NCBI RefSeq assembly: GCF_019083965.1
Contig: NZ_JAHRCY010000001.1
Coordinates: 62,001-126,000, forward strand
DNA from: Catellatospora tritici
GTDB lineage: Bacteria; Actinomycetota; Actinomycetes; Mycobacteriales; Micromonosporaceae
Direction: 5' to 3'
Length of the DNA: 64,000 bases
Both the position numbers and the translations under genes were made by a program. Positions 24,948 to 33,767 of the stretch are shown here, one piece after another (the first letter of the stretch is position 1; each line of letters starts with the position of its first letter). The notes beneath the pieces are model-generated. The model did not search any database, was not told the DNA's origin, and saw only the letters and a program-made list of their open reading frames with translations.

Positions 24948-25217
24948 CTATCGGCGCAGGCCGAGGCGCTCGATGAGCGCACGGTAGCGGGCGATGTCCG
25001 ACTTCGAGAGGTACGCCAGCAGCCGCTTGCGGCGACCGACCAGCAGCAGCAGACCACGACGGCTGTGGTGGTCGTGCTTGTGCACCTTCAGGTGCTCGGT
25101 CAGATCCTGGATCCGCTTGGTCAGCACGGCCACCTGGACCTCCGGCGAACCGGTGTCACCCTCGGTGGTCGCGTAGTCCGTCATGATCTGGGTCTTGACA
25201 GTAGCGTCGAGCGCCAT
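24948..25217 (-). CDS. rpsO: 30S ribosomal protein S15
   Basis: 89 residues, exactly the standard S15 length. It binds the central domain of 16S rRNA early in 30S assembly. Recognisable pieces are [33 protein letters not shown] and [12 protein letters not shown]. The start is ATG 25217 ([12 protein letters not shown]), preceded by AGGGAGAAC. The longer open frame upstream is not coding. Confidence 0.97.
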   Translation of the reverse strand: MALDATVKTQIMTDYATTEGDTGSPEVQVAVLTKRIQDLTEHLKVHKHDHHSRRGLLLLVGRRKRLLAYLSKSDIARYRALIERLGLRR

Positions 25218-25377
25218 GTTCTCCCTAACTGTGGGTCTTCCTAGCCACCCTGGCAGCCCGCGGCGTCGAGCAGGCATACCTGGGTCCACGCCGGTGACCC
25301 GGCGTTGGTACCACGTTACCAGTTGGTGCCGATGCACCCCGCCGGTATACGGAATGCGCGTTTCCCCGGCGAACCCG

Positions 25378-26316
25378 CTAGGGCGCGGGCACCCCCAGCA
25401 CGGCGCGGGTGCGCAGGACGTCGTCCTCGATCGCGGCGATCAGGGACTCGATGCCGTCGAACTTGAGCGTCGGCCGCAGATGGCTGACGAAGTCCAGGGC
25501 CAGGCGTTCGCCGTACAGGTCGCCGGAGAAGTCGAGCACGTACGCCTCGACCCGGCGGTCCTGGCCGGAGAAGGTCGGGTTGGTGCCGATGGAGACGGCG
25601 GCGGGCAGCCGCTCGTTGCCGCGCACCAGCCAGCAGGCGTAGACCCCGTCGGCGGGCACCGCGGCGTACTTGGCCGTGAACAGGTTCGCCGTCGGGAACC
25701 CGAGCTGGCGGCCGCGCTGGTCACCGCGTACGACCACGCCCTCCAGCCGGTGCGGACGTCCCAGCACCGCCGCGGCGGCCTCGACGTCGCCCGCGTCGAC
25801 GCAGGCCCGCACGTAGGTCGAGGAGAACACCGTGCCGTCGCCGGTGACCAGCGGCGCGGACTCGACCGCGAACCCGAACGTGCGGCCGAGCTTGCTCAGC
25901 AACTCCACGTCGCCGGCGGCCTTGTGCCCGAACCGGAAGTTCTCCCCCACCACCACCAGCGCGGTGTGCAGGTGCTCGACCAGCATGTCGTGCACGAACC
26001 GGTCCGCCGACAGCTTGGAGAACTCCAGGGTGAACGGCTGCACGCACAGCACGTCCACGCCCAGGCCCTCGATCAGCTCGGCCTTGCGCAGCGGCGGGGT
26101 CAGCACGGCCGGGTGCGAGCCGGGCCGCACCACCTCGGACGGGTGCGGGTCGAAGGTCACCACGACGGCGGGCAGGCCCAGGTCACGGGCGCGCTTGACC
26201 GCGTGCCCGATGGTCTGCTGGTGCCCGGAGTGCACGCCGTCGAAGACGCCGATGGTGACCACCGAGCGGCCCCAGCCGCCGGGTGCCGCGTCGAACCCAC
26301 GCCACCGCTGCATCAC
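25378..26316 (-). CDS. ribF: Bifunctional riboflavin kinase/FAD synthetase
   Basis: 312 residues. The N-terminal nucleotidyltransferase domain makes FAD ([11 protein letters not shown] near residue 23, FSSTYVR near residue 165); the C-terminal kinase domain phosphorylates riboflavin ([11 protein letters not shown]). The start is GTG 26316 overlapping the truB stop, immediately followed by an ATG. The truB-ribF-rpsO order is conserved. There is no FMN riboswitch-like leader because the gene is internal to the operon. Confidence 0.94.
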   Translation of the reverse strand: MMQRWRGFDAAPGGWGRSVVTIGVFDGVHSGHQQTIGHAVKRARDLGLPAVVVTFDPHPSEVVRPGSHPAVLTPPLRKAELIEGLGVDVLCVQPFTLEFSKLSADRFVHDMLVEHLHTALVVVGENFRFGHKAAGDVELLSKLGRTFGFAVESAPLVTGDGTVFSSTYVRACVDAGDVEAAAAVLGRPHRLEGVVVRGDQRGRQLGFPTANLFTAKYAAVPADGVYACWLVRGNERLPAAVSIGTNPTFSGQDRRVEAYVLDFSGDLYGERLALDFVSHLRPTLKFDGIESLIAAIEDDVLRTRAVLGVPAP

Positions 26317-27221
26317 TGCTCGCCTCCCACCAGAACGATCTCGGCCCGCGCCTTGCCGTCGCGCTCGGACATGACCGCGAGCGCCGCGCCGTCGGGACCC
26401 ACCACACCGTACGGCCCGGTCTGGCCGGTCGCGGGCAGCGGCCCGCCATGGGAGACGGTCTTGGCGGCGTCGGCGTCGACCGTGCGCACGGGCATGGCCC
26501 GACCCAGGGCCTGCGCCAGCGGCAGCGCCACCGGGTCGGCCAGCTCCGCGAGCTGTTCCAGGGTGTACGACTCAGCCAGCGTGAACCCGCCCACCGCGCT
26601 GCGCCGCAGCGCGGTCAGGTGCCCGCCGACGCCCAGCCCCGCCCCGAGATCGCGGGCGATGGCCCGGATGTAGGTGCCCGACGAGCAGGCCACCTCCACC
26701 TCGACATCGATCACGTCATCGACCGCCGTGATGTTCAGCACGTCGATGCGCGAGATGGTCACCCGGCGGGCGGGCAGCTCGACCTGCTCGCCCTGCCGCA
26801 CCCGGTGGTACGACCGCACCCCGTTCACCTTGATCGCGCTCACCGCCGACGGCACCTGGTCGACCGCCCCGGTCTGCGCGGCCAGCCCGGCCCGGATCCG
26901 CTCCTCGGTGATGTGCCCGGCGGGCGTCGTGGCCGTCACGTCCCCTTCGGCGTCGTCGGTGACCGTGGTCTGCCCGAGCCGGATCGTGCCCCGGTAGACC
27001 TTGTCCGTGCCGACCACGTACGTCAGCAGCCGGGTGGCCCGGCCCACGCCGAGCACCAGCACCCCGGTCGCCATCGGGTCCAGGGTGCCGCCGTGGCCGA
27101 CCTTGCGGGTGCCCGCGATCCGGCGCACCTTCGCCACCACGTCGTGCGAGGTCATGCCCGGGGCCTTGTCCACCACGATCAGGCCGTCGGTCACCGGCCG
27201 GGAGTTCTTCGCGCTGCTCAC
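26313..27221 (-). CDS. truB: tRNA pseudouridine(55) synthase
   Basis: 302 residues from GTG 27221 (the open frame upstream is not coding). Converts U55 of the tRNA T-loop to pseudouridine. The catalytic motif is GHGGTLDPMATGVLVLGVG, with Asp as the nucleophile; KVYRGTIRLGQTT and SGTYIRAIARDLG are further family motifs. A C-terminal PUA-like domain follows. It is coupled to ribF by a GTGA overlap and starts 12 bp after the MATE gene. Confidence 0.95.
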   Translation of the reverse strand: MSSAKNSRPVTDGLIVVDKAPGMTSHDVVAKVRRIAGTRKVGHGGTLDPMATGVLVLGVGRATRLLTYVVGTDKVYRGTIRLGQTTVTDDAEGDVTATTPAGHITEERIRAGLAAQTGAVDQVPSAVSAIKVNGVRSYHRVRQGEQVELPARRVTISRIDVLNITAVDDVIDVEVEVACSSGTYIRAIARDLGAGLGVGGHLTALRRSAVGGFTLAESYTLEQLAELADPVALPLAQALGRAMPVRTVDADAAKTVSHGGPLPATGQTGPYGVVGPDGAALAVMSERDGKARAEIVLVGGEQ

Positions 27222-27232
27222 AGCCGACCAGC

Positions 27233-28615
27233 CTACGGCTGGGGCGAAGGGGTGACCGGGCTGGGCACGGCGCTCGGCACCGCGCTGGGCACCGCGCTGG
27301 GCACCGCCCAGTGACCCGTGCGCAGCCGCAGCAGCAGCGCCACCAGCCGCACCATTAGGAACAGGGTCAACCCGGCCCACACCCCGCTCAGCCCCAGCTC
27401 GAACGCGTACGCGGCCCAGGTCATCGGCAGGAACCCGGCCAGCGCCGCCACGATGGTCAGGTTGCGCAGGTACGTCACGTCGCCTGCGCCGATCATCACC
27501 CCGTCGAGCGCGAACACGATGCCGCCCATCGGCAGCAGCAGCGCGAACCACGGCCAGATCAGCGCGGACTGGGCCCATACCGCAGGATCGTCGGTGAACA
27601 GGGCGGGCAGCACCGCCACGCCCGCCCCGAGCACGACGGCGAACGCGACCCCGCACCACCAGCCCAGCCAGGTGATCTGGCGGGCGGTGCGCCGGGCCCG
27701 CGCCGCGTCGCCCGCGCCCAACTCCGCCCCGACCAGCGACTGGGCCGCGATCGCCACCGAGTCGAGCACCAGCGCGGTGAAGAACCACAGCTGCAGCGCC
27801 ACCTGGTGCGCGGCCAGCGCCGCGGCGCCGAACCGGGCCGCGACCGCGGCCGCCGACAGGAAGCAGGCTTGGAACGCCGCCCCCCGCACGATCAGGTCAC
27901 GGCTGACGGCGAGCTGGTGACGCAGCAGGTCGGGCCGGGGCGCCAGCGGCACCCGCTCCACCACCAACGCGCGCACGAACAGCAGCCCGGAGACTGTCTG
28001 CGCGGTCACGTTGGCCACGGCCGAGCCGACCAGGCCCCAGCCGAGGCCGTACACCAGCAGCGGGCACAGCACGGCCGAGGCGAGGTTGGCGCCGAGCACG
28101 TAGTACAGCGGGCGGCGGGTGTCCTGCACACCACGCATCCAGCCGTTTCCGGCCAGCGCGAGCAGAATGAACGGGGCGCCCAGCACGGCCACCCGCAACC
28201 ACAGCTCCGCCTCGCGGGCCACCTCGGCCGCGTCGGGGCCGCCACCGGCCAGCACCCGGGCCAGTGGTCCGGCCGCCAACTGGGTGGTCACAAGCAGGGC
28301 CAAGCCGGTCAGCAGCGCGAGCCAGGACGCCTGCACGCCCTCGGCGACCGCGCCGGGGCGGTCGCCCGCGCCGAAGCGGCGGGCCGCGCGGCCCGTGGTC
28401 CCGTACGCGAGCACGTTGCCGAGCCAGACGGCCAGGCCGAGCAGGGTGCCCGCCAGGCCGAGCGCGGCCAGCGACACCTTGCCGAGATGCCCCACCACGG
28501 CCGTGTCGACCAGCACGTACAGCGGTTCGGCCGCGAGCACCACCAGCGCGGGCAGCGCCAGCGCCGCGATCCTGCGGTATCCGCTCACGGCAGCCGCGCT
28601 GTGATTCACGGCCAC
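27233..28615 (-). CDS. dinF: MATE-family efflux transporter (DinF-like)
   Basis: 460 residues with twelve predicted membrane helices. A sodium- or proton-coupled multidrug exporter of the DinF branch; in M. tuberculosis dinF also neighbours the rbfA/nrnA cluster. The start is GTG 28615. The C-terminus ends in four repeats of AVPS encoded by a 12-bp tandem repeat, an extension absent from the core family. Confidence 0.88.
   Translation of the reverse strand: MAVNHSAAAVSGYRRIAALALPALVVLAAEPLYVLVDTAVVGHLGKVSLAALGLAGTLLGLAVWLGNVLAYGTTGRAARRFGAGDRPGAVAEGVQASWLALLTGLALLVTTQLAAGPLARVLAGGGPDAAEVAREAELWLRVAVLGAPFILLALAGNGWMRGVQDTRRPLYYVLGANLASAVLCPLLVYGLGWGLVGSAVANVTAQTVSGLLFVRALVVERVPLAPRPDLLRHQLAVSRDLIVRGAAFQACFLSAAAVAARFGAAALAAHQVALQLWFFTALVLDSVAIAAQSLVGAELGAGDAARARRTARQITWLGWWCGVAFAVVLGAGVAVLPALFTDDPAVWAQSALIWPWFALLLPMGGIVFALDGVMIGAGDVTYLRNLTIVAALAGFLPMTWAAYAFELGLSGVWAGLTLFLMVRLVALLLRLRTGHWAVPSAVPSAVPSAVPSPVTPSPQP
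27261..27308. repeat. 12-bp tandem repeat, four copies, at the 3' end of the MATE gene
   Basis: Four near-identical units of CTGGGCACCGCG encode AVPS repeats in the cytoplasmic tail of the transporter. Being a multiple of three, copy-number change would keep the frame. Confidence 0.85.
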
Positions 28616-28634
28616 CGCCTGGTGCTCAGCGCGC

Positions 28635-29354
28635 TCATGCCGGGGAAGGGTACGCCGCCAGACGCCGGGCCAGCTCAGCGGAGGTGCCGATGGCGGTGCG
28701 GTCGTGCGGCACGGTGCGGTAGTGCTCGATGAGGTACGCCAGGAAGCCCGGCTCCACCTCCAGCGGGTCGACCCGCACCCGCAGCACGTCCTCGCGGCCG
28801 CCGGGGCGGCTCAGTGCCAGGTGCAGTTCCCGGGGCTGCTCGGGGGTCCACACCACACCGGTCAGCCACGGCCAGGCGATGTCCACCCGGCGCAGCCGGC
28901 GCACGGTGAGCTTGTCGTGGTGCAGGGTCACCCGGCGCGGCCGGAAGACGATCAGGGCGGCCAGGAGCACCATCACGATCGCGGCGCCGTACTCGGCCGG
29001 ATCATCGGCGGTCCCCGCGAGACAGAGCAGCAGGACCGCCCCGGCGTAGAGCGTGGGCCGGTCGGCGGCGCTGAAGCCGGGCGGGCGGCCGTGCAGGCCC
29101 AGCCCCGTCGGCATCCGCACCTGCCGCACCCGGGCCGCCGTGATCAGGAAGGCAGCCAGGAGCAGCAGGGCGATCAGGGCGATGCCGACGTCGGCGGTCC
29201 AGCCCGTCCGGGCGGGGGCCGAGCGGACCCACAGGGCGGTGGCGATCAGGCCGACCAGGCCGTAGAGCCAGGCGCAGCGGCCGAGTGCCCGTTCCTGCAG
29301 GCGCAACCGCGAGATCAGGGTCGCGGCAGCGGGTTCGTCGATCGAGATCGGCAC
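28635..29354 (-). CDS. Membrane protein with a PH-like domain
   Basis: 239 residues from GTG 29354; the track of open frame upstream is not coding. Four hydrophobic helices in two pairs (residues about 30-75 and 100-145) precede a soluble part, RVTLHHDKLTVRRLRRVDIAWPWL, that looks like a bacterial PH (bPH) domain. Function unknown. It lies 19 bp before the MATE gene, in the same direction, and may be co-transcribed. Confidence 0.65.
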   Translation of the reverse strand: MPISIDEPAAATLISRLRLQERALGRCAWLYGLVGLIATALWVRSAPARTGWTADVGIALIALLLLAAFLITAARVRQVRMPTGLGLHGRPPGFSAADRPTLYAGAVLLLCLAGTADDPAEYGAAIVMVLLAALIVFRPRRVTLHHDKLTVRRLRRVDIAWPWLTGVVWTPEQPRELHLALSRPGGREDVLRVRVDPLEVEPGFLAYLIEHYRTVPHDRTAIGTSAELARRLAAYPSPA

Positions 29355-29398
29355 GCCGACAGCGTAGACGGACGGGGTGCCGTGGTGTGGACCCTCGC

Positions 29399-29494
29399 CT
29401 ACTGGCGGGTGTCCATCGAGGTCTGCAGGGCGCGGCGCGCCTGCTCGCGGTCGTCCTCGGTGGGCTGCGGCTGCGGCTTCTTCGACGTGGGCAT
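29399..29494 (-). CDS. Short hydrophilic protein of 31 residues
   Basis: A small ORF starting MPTSKKPQPQPTEDD and ending SMDTRQ. An AAAGGA sits eight bases before the ATG, and codons are mostly G/C-ending. Lys/Pro/Gln-rich then acidic and helical; no membrane segment or signal. It lies 45 bp upstream of the PH-domain gene on the same strand. Not recognised; it may be a conserved small protein or fortuitous. Confidence 0.45.
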   Translation of the reverse strand: MPTSKKPQPQPTEDDREQARRALQTSMDTRQ

Positions 29495-30002
29495 GAGAGC
29501 GATCCTTTGCGAGAAAACGGGTCAGCTTGGGTGACAGCCCAGGGTCCGTGCCGGGTGCACGCCGTGGTCCGTCCTTTAGCCGCCGCCGTCCTCGGGATCG
29601 CCGAGCCGTGCCGGTGGTGACTCCTCGCGCCGAGCCGGTCATGGTGAACCGGAAGTGACGCTCAGACAAAACTATCGTTCAGTTCCACATCCTGCACGCA
29701 CGTTCCCACATCACGGAATCGCGTTTCCGACTCTGCGCACTTCAGGAGTTGCTGAACGGGCAATCAGTCGGAAATGTCCTTTCCGCGATCCGTCACACCC
29801 CCACCACCCTCGCCTCGCCCATCCCGCCCTGCCCGGCCCGGGGTCACACCCAAGATCACTTCATGTTGCCGGGCAATCGGGGGAAAGAGTGCCCAAGATA
29901 CGCACGATTGCCCGGCAACTTAAGTGATCTTGGCGAACCGACCGGTGGCGGGCCGAGCGGGTCAGCGGCGGGGCGACGGGGTCAGCGGGGAGCCGGCGGG
30001 GG
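29495..30002. other. 508-bp intergenic stretch with repeats
   Basis: No convincing gene. It holds the family D palindrome (29851-29932) and a weaker inverted pair TTTCCGACT/AGTCGGAAA (29724-29732 and 29766-29774). It probably also contains the promoter for the small ORF and the PH-domain gene. Confidence 0.6.
29851..29932. repeat. Palindromic repeat family D, copy D1
   Basis: Arms 29851-29879 and 29905-29932 contain CAAGATCACTT and GTTGCCGGGCAATCG and are near-perfect inverted copies. A second copy in opposite orientation lies at 52673-52759, sharing the loop motif GTGCGTATCTTG. Confidence 0.82.
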
Positions 30003-30221
30003 TCAACGGGCGAGGAAGTGCCAGCCGAGCCAGAACCAGAACAGGAGGATGGCCAGGCGGCCCACCGGCAGGCCGCCGACGTCGTACCGCATGACCAGGG
30101 CGGCCACGTCGCCGAGCGTGGGGATGCGGGAACCGGGGCGGCGGGCGGCCCACTCCACCGCGGCCAGTGCCAGCCCGGACAGGAGGAACCCGGCGATGAC
30201 CAGGGTTCGACTGAGGGTCAT
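30003..30221 (-). CDS. Small two-helix membrane protein
   Basis: 72 residues. Two hydrophobic segments (TLVIAGFLLSGLALAAVEW and GRLAILLFWFWLGWHFLAR) flank a loop with RRPGSRIPTLGDVAALVMRYD. The ATG overlaps the stop of the upstream membrane gene as ATGA, so the two are coupled and may form one complex. It resembles small hypothetical proteins of Micromonosporaceae (possibly DUF6186); no function known. Confidence 0.6.
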   Translation of the reverse strand: MTLSRTLVIAGFLLSGLALAAVEWAARRPGSRIPTLGDVAALVMRYDVGGLPVGRLAILLFWFWLGWHFLAR

Positions 30222-30625
30222 CGCCGCACCAGCCCCCAGAAGGCGCACAGCCAGCCGAAGTAGGCCAGCGCGCGGGCCGGGTATCCGTCCAGCACCGGAT
30301 CGGCCAGCAGGGACAGGGTCGGGTAGGCGTTGGTCGAGCCCATGCCGAAGGTGAACACCTCGACCACGACGAAGATCGCGAGGGGCAGCAGCCACCAGAC
30401 CACCCCGGGCAGCAGCCCGGACGGCGCGGCCCGGCGCGGCAGGCGAGACGACATCCCGGCCACGAGCATGCCCCCGCCAAGCGCCAGCACATACAGGTTG
30501 GCGGCCAGTGAGAACGAGGGCAGCAGCCCGCCGATGAGCGACAGCGGTACGAACACCGGCAGCATCACGTGCGCCCGCGCCCAGGGCCGCGTCGGTTCGA
30601 CGACTACCTCGGGCGGTGTCTCCAT
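30218..30625 (-). CDS. Hypothetical four-helix membrane protein
   Basis: 135 residues with about four hydrophobic segments, the first after a 20-residue polar N-terminus and the last ending at WGLVRR. Not recognised. It is translated together with the 72-residue membrane protein downstream and lies between the DHH phosphatase and the MATE gene, a spot occupied by other genes in mycobacteria, so the pair is probably lineage-specific. Confidence 0.6.
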   Translation of the reverse strand: METPPEVVVEPTRPWARAHVMLPVFVPLSLIGGLLPSFSLAANLYVLALGGGMLVAGMSSRLPRRAAPSGLLPGVVWWLLPLAIFVVVEVFTFGMGSTNAYPTLSLLADPVLDGYPARALAYFGWLCAFWGLVRR

Positions 30626-30688
30626 GCTCCCGATTGTGCCCCGATGACCGGTGTGCCGGGGAGCCTTTCCGCCCGAGACGTGCGGCTG

Positions 30689-31726
30689 TCAGTCCTGCTC
30701 GGCCAGGCGCTCCCGGACCGCTGAGATGACCTCGGCGGCCGTGCCGCGTCCGGTGAAGCCCGCCGCGAGCCGGTGCCCGCCGCCGCCCAGCGCCACCGCG
30801 ATCAGGCTGACGTCGGCGCCGCCCTTGCTGCGCATCGACACCGCCCACTCGGCCGGGGCGACCTGCTTGAGCAGCAGGGCCACGTCCGCCTCGGCGGTGC
30901 AGCGCACCGAGTCGATCAGCGCCTCCAGCACGTATGGCGGCTGCTCGTGTTTGGCCAGGTCGTCCAGGGTGGCCACGGCGATGACGAGGCCGCGCCCGCC
31001 CGCGGCGGCCGGGTCGAGCTCAGCCCGGCCCAGCACCTCCCCGAACAGGCGGATCGCCCCGAACGGGCGGTTGTCGAAGATCCGACGGGAGATCTCGCCG
31101 ACACCGATGCCGGTGGCGACCAGCCGGGCCGCCAGCTCGTGCACCTCGGGCGTGGTCAGGTCGAACTTGAACGAGCCGGTGTCGGTGACCAGCGCGATGT
31201 ACAGGCACTCGGCGATGCCCCGGTCGAGCGTCACGCCGAGGCGCCGCAGCAGTTCGGCGGCGACCACGGAGGTGGCCGCGGCGTACGGGTCGACCAGCGA
31301 CACCTTGCCGAACCCGGTGTTGGAGGCGTGGTGGTCGAGCACCACGCTCGCCTCGGCTGTCTCCAACCGGTCGACGAGTGAGCCCAGGCGCCCCTCACTC
31401 GCGGCGTCGAAGGTGACCAGCAGGTCGGGGGCCGGGTCGGCCTCGGACTCGGGGACGAGCAGGTCCATCGCGGGCATGTGCAGCGGTGCGGGCACGGTCA
31501 GCGGCCCGGGGAAGGTGCACTGCAGCGACTCGACGCCGAGCTGTCGCAGCCCCTGGGCGAAGCCGAGCATGCTGCCCAGCGCGTCGCCGTCGGGGTTGAC
31601 GTGGCAGACCAGCAGCACGCGGGCGCCGGGCCGCAGCCCGGTCCGGACCGCCGCGACCGCGGCGTCCCAGTCCTGTTCCGAGGGCCGGCGCGACACCGCC
31701 GCGCCGGCCGGTTCCGTAGCGATCAC
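30689..31726 (-). CDS. nrnA: DHH-family phosphoesterase (NrnA-like oligoribonuclease/pAp phosphatase)
   Basis: 345 residues. Degrades nanoRNAs, pAp or cyclic dinucleotide products. The DHH domain shows CHVNPDGDALGS, LVTFDAAS and the namesake VVLDHHASN, then the DHHA1 domain with GGGGHRLAAGF. M. tuberculosis Rv2837c at the same locus is a cyclic-di-AMP/pApA phosphodiesterase. The GTG start overlaps the rbfA stop (GTGA). Confidence 0.92.
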   Translation of the reverse strand: MIATEPAGAAVSRRPSEQDWDAAVAAVRTGLRPGARVLLVCHVNPDGDALGSMLGFAQGLRQLGVESLQCTFPGPLTVPAPLHMPAMDLLVPESEADPAPDLLVTFDAASEGRLGSLVDRLETAEASVVLDHHASNTGFGKVSLVDPYAAATSVVAAELLRRLGVTLDRGIAECLYIALVTDTGSFKFDLTTPEVHELAARLVATGIGVGEISRRIFDNRPFGAIRLFGEVLGRAELDPAAAGGRGLVIAVATLDDLAKHEQPPYVLEALIDSVRCTAEADVALLLKQVAPAEWAVSMRSKGGADVSLIAVALGGGGHRLAAGFTGRGTAAEVISAVRERLAEQD

Positions 31727-32205
31727 CGCTGAGCCGCCGCGGGCAGCGCAGACTCCTCCTCGTCGTCCTGCGCCTCGTCCTCGTCGTCCTCATCCACCCG
31801 GTACGGCTGGGCGTCCCCGGCGTACTCCGCCCCGGCGGCCAGCGTCTGCACCTGGGCGTCGCGCTGCTTGGCCTCGGCCAGCAGGTCGTCGATGTGCTTC
31901 ACGTGCTCCTGCACGTCGTCGGAGACGAAGGCCAGCGACGGCGAGTGGCGCAGGCCCAGGGCCCGGCCGACCACGCCGCGCAGCATGCCCTTGGCGCTCT
32001 CCAGCGCGGCGGCCGTGCCCGCCTGGGCCTCGGCGTCACCGAGCACGGTGTAGAAGACGGTCGCCTCCCGCAGGTCGGCGGTGATCCGGGCGTCGGTGAT
32101 CGTGATCATGCCGAGCCTGGGGTCCTTGACCTGGGTGCGTACCGCGGAAGCCACCAGCTCCCGCACTCGTTCGGCGTGCTTGCGCACCTTTGCCGGATCA
32201 CCCAT
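31723..32205 (-). CDS. rbfA: Ribosome-binding factor A
   Basis: 160 residues. Late 30S maturation factor binding the 16S rRNA 5' helix; a KH-fold with KDPRLGMITITDARIT and HSPSLAFVSDD. A C-terminal Asp/Glu-rich tail extends the core. ATG 32205 (a GTG sits just before it) is preceded by GGAGGTGA at good spacing. Translationally coupled to the DHH gene. Confidence 0.94.
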   Translation of the reverse strand: MGDPAKVRKHAERVRELVASAVRTQVKDPRLGMITITDARITADLREATVFYTVLGDAEAQAGTAAALESAKGMLRGVVGRALGLRHSPSLAFVSDDVQEHVKHIDDLLAEAKQRDAQVQTLAAGAEYAGDAQPYRVDEDDEDEAQDDEEESALPAAAQR

Positions 32206-32347
32206 CACGTCACCTCCGCGACCGACGACCGCACCCGTGACTCAACGTCGGCCCAGTTGCCGCCCGCCGAGCCCCGAGCAGGGTCGAAACCAACACCATG
32301 ACACTACCTGCCCTACCCGAACCCCCGCTCGGTCGCACATGGGCGAC

Positions 32348-32641
32348 CTAGTCGTCGTCGCCGTACCAGCGCCGCTTGACCGAGACGACCTCCACCTCGG
32401 GGCGGTTGACCACGAGCCGCTCGCAGCGGTCGAGGATCTCGGTGACGTGGGCCGGGTCGGCCGCGACCACGGCCACCCCGATCTCGGTGCGGCCGTGCAA
32501 CTCCAGTGCGCCGACCTCGGCGACCGCGACCTCGAACTTCTTCAGCGCCGCGATGATCGGGCGCACGTATGAGCGCTTCTCCTTCAGCGACCGGGAGTCA
32601 CCCGGCAGCAGCAGGTCGAAGACGGATGTTCCGGTATGCAC
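32348..32641 (-). CDS. DUF503 family protein
   Basis: 97 residues. Small alpha-beta protein with DLLLPGDSRSLKEKRSYVRPII (in two parts here), the DUF503 hallmark. It commonly lies between infB and rbfA in Gram-positive bacteria, suggesting a role with ribosomes or RNA, but none is proven. Starts at GTG 32641. Confidence 0.88.
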   Translation of the reverse strand: MHTGTSVFDLLLPGDSRSLKEKRSYVRPIIAALKKFEVAVAEVGALELHGRTEIGVAVVAADPAHVTEILDRCERLVVNRPEVEVVSVKRRWYGDDD

Positions 32642-32662
32642 GAGCCGGAAGCGTACGCGAGA

Positions 32663-33679
32663 TCACACCTTGCGGGCCACCAGAATGTCGCGGTTGATGC
32701 CCTGGTCGACCCGGTGCTCGAAGCCCTCGTAGTCGACGGCCTCCAGTCCGTTCTCCTCCAGCAGGTCCAACGCGTCCTCGCGCGGGGCGACGTGGGTGTT
32801 CCACGACATGCCCAGCGCGCCGCCGGGGCGCAGTAGCGCCACCCAGCCGGGCAGCGACTCCTCCAGCAGCTCCTGCGGCCCGCGCGCGAGCCCCTTGCCG
32901 GTACGGCTGCCGTGCACCACCCCGTACGGCAGGTCGGCCACGATCACGTCGGCGGAGTTGCCCTTGAGCAGGCCCTTGGTGGCGGTGGTGTCGGCTTCCA
33001 GCAGGGCCACGTGCTGCGGCTGGTCGCGCACGTCGCCGATGCGGGCGTCGAAGCGCCGCCCGAGCCGCTTGCCCTCGCGGCGCAGCGGCGTGACCTCGGC
33101 GGTGTGCTTGATCCGCTTGCGCTTGAGCCAGGTCTTCAGGAACGCCGAGTACGCCTCGACGTCCTTGCCGTCCAGCTCGATGCCGACCGCGTCCCAGCCG
33201 TACATCAGGGCCTGGTTGAGCGTGGTGCCCCGGCCCGCCACCGGGTCCAGCACGGTGAACCGGCGGGTGAGCAGCTGATCGGCCCAGCTGGTGGCCAGCA
33301 CGGTCACGTTGAGCAGCAGCTTGGTGAAGTGTTCGTTGGTCTTGCCCGCGTACTTCTGGATCGTGATCAGGTCGTCGTCGAACCGGTCCAGGCCCGGCCG
33401 CCCGACCGGGCGGAACAGGTCGTCCCCGGTGACCTCGAACAGCGCGTACCCGGAGGACAGGTTCGCCAGCAGGCGCAGGTCGTCGTCGGACAGCGGGCCA
33501 CCCTCGGTCTCGAAGACCAGGTATGGCAGCCCGGCGAACTCGACCGTCTCGGCCGGTTCCAGCCGCCCGTCCATTGCCCGCTCGCCGAACACGGACAGCT
33601 CGGCGGCGACCAGGTCGGGTGCGGACTGCGCGTACACCCTGTTCGCCGATGGTGCCGTCAGCAGTGCGTATCTGGCCAT
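32663..33679 (-). CDS. TRM11-like SAM-dependent methyltransferase
   Basis: 338 residues. An N-terminal THUMP-like region precedes a Rossmann methyltransferase: motif I is LDPVAGRGTTLNQAL (about residue 145) and motif IV is VADLPYGV, which fits amino-methylation of guanosine or adenosine in RNA (TRM11/Trm14 type). A GAGGAGGGC lies just before the ATG. Position after infB in the translation operon supports tRNA or rRNA as substrate; the exact position is unknown. Confidence 0.8.
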   Translation of the reverse strand: MARYALLTAPSANRVYAQSAPDLVAAELSVFGERAMDGRLEPAETVEFAGLPYLVFETEGGPLSDDDLRLLANLSSGYALFEVTGDDLFRPVGRPGLDRFDDDLITIQKYAGKTNEHFTKLLLNVTVLATSWADQLLTRRFTVLDPVAGRGTTLNQALMYGWDAVGIELDGKDVEAYSAFLKTWLKRKRIKHTAEVTPLRREGKRLGRRFDARIGDVRDQPQHVALLEADTTATKGLLKGNSADVIVADLPYGVVHGSRTGKGLARGPQELLEESLPGWVALLRPGGALGMSWNTHVAPREDALDLLEENGLEAVDYEGFEHRVDQGINRDILVARKV

Positions 33680-33725
33680 CTGCCCTCCTCGAACCCAGTA
33701 TCAGGGCAGCATGCCCCGGACATGG

Positions 33726-33759
33726 CCAGGCGGCCGGTGCTGTCGCACCGGCCGCCTGG
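33726..33759 (-). terminator. Terminator-like hairpin after infB
   Basis: A 15-bp perfect stem (33726-33740 with 33745-33759) and TGTC loop, 9 bp downstream of the infB stop. No U-tract. It likely ends or attenuates the rimP-nusA-ylxR-infB transcript. Confidence 0.7.
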
Positions 33760-33767
33760 GTTGAGCC

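Noticed and set aside
29962-30492. 176-codon frame overlapping the two small membrane genes
   Set aside because: Arg/Pro/Cys-rich translation; the other frames encode clear membrane helices with an ATGA overlap.
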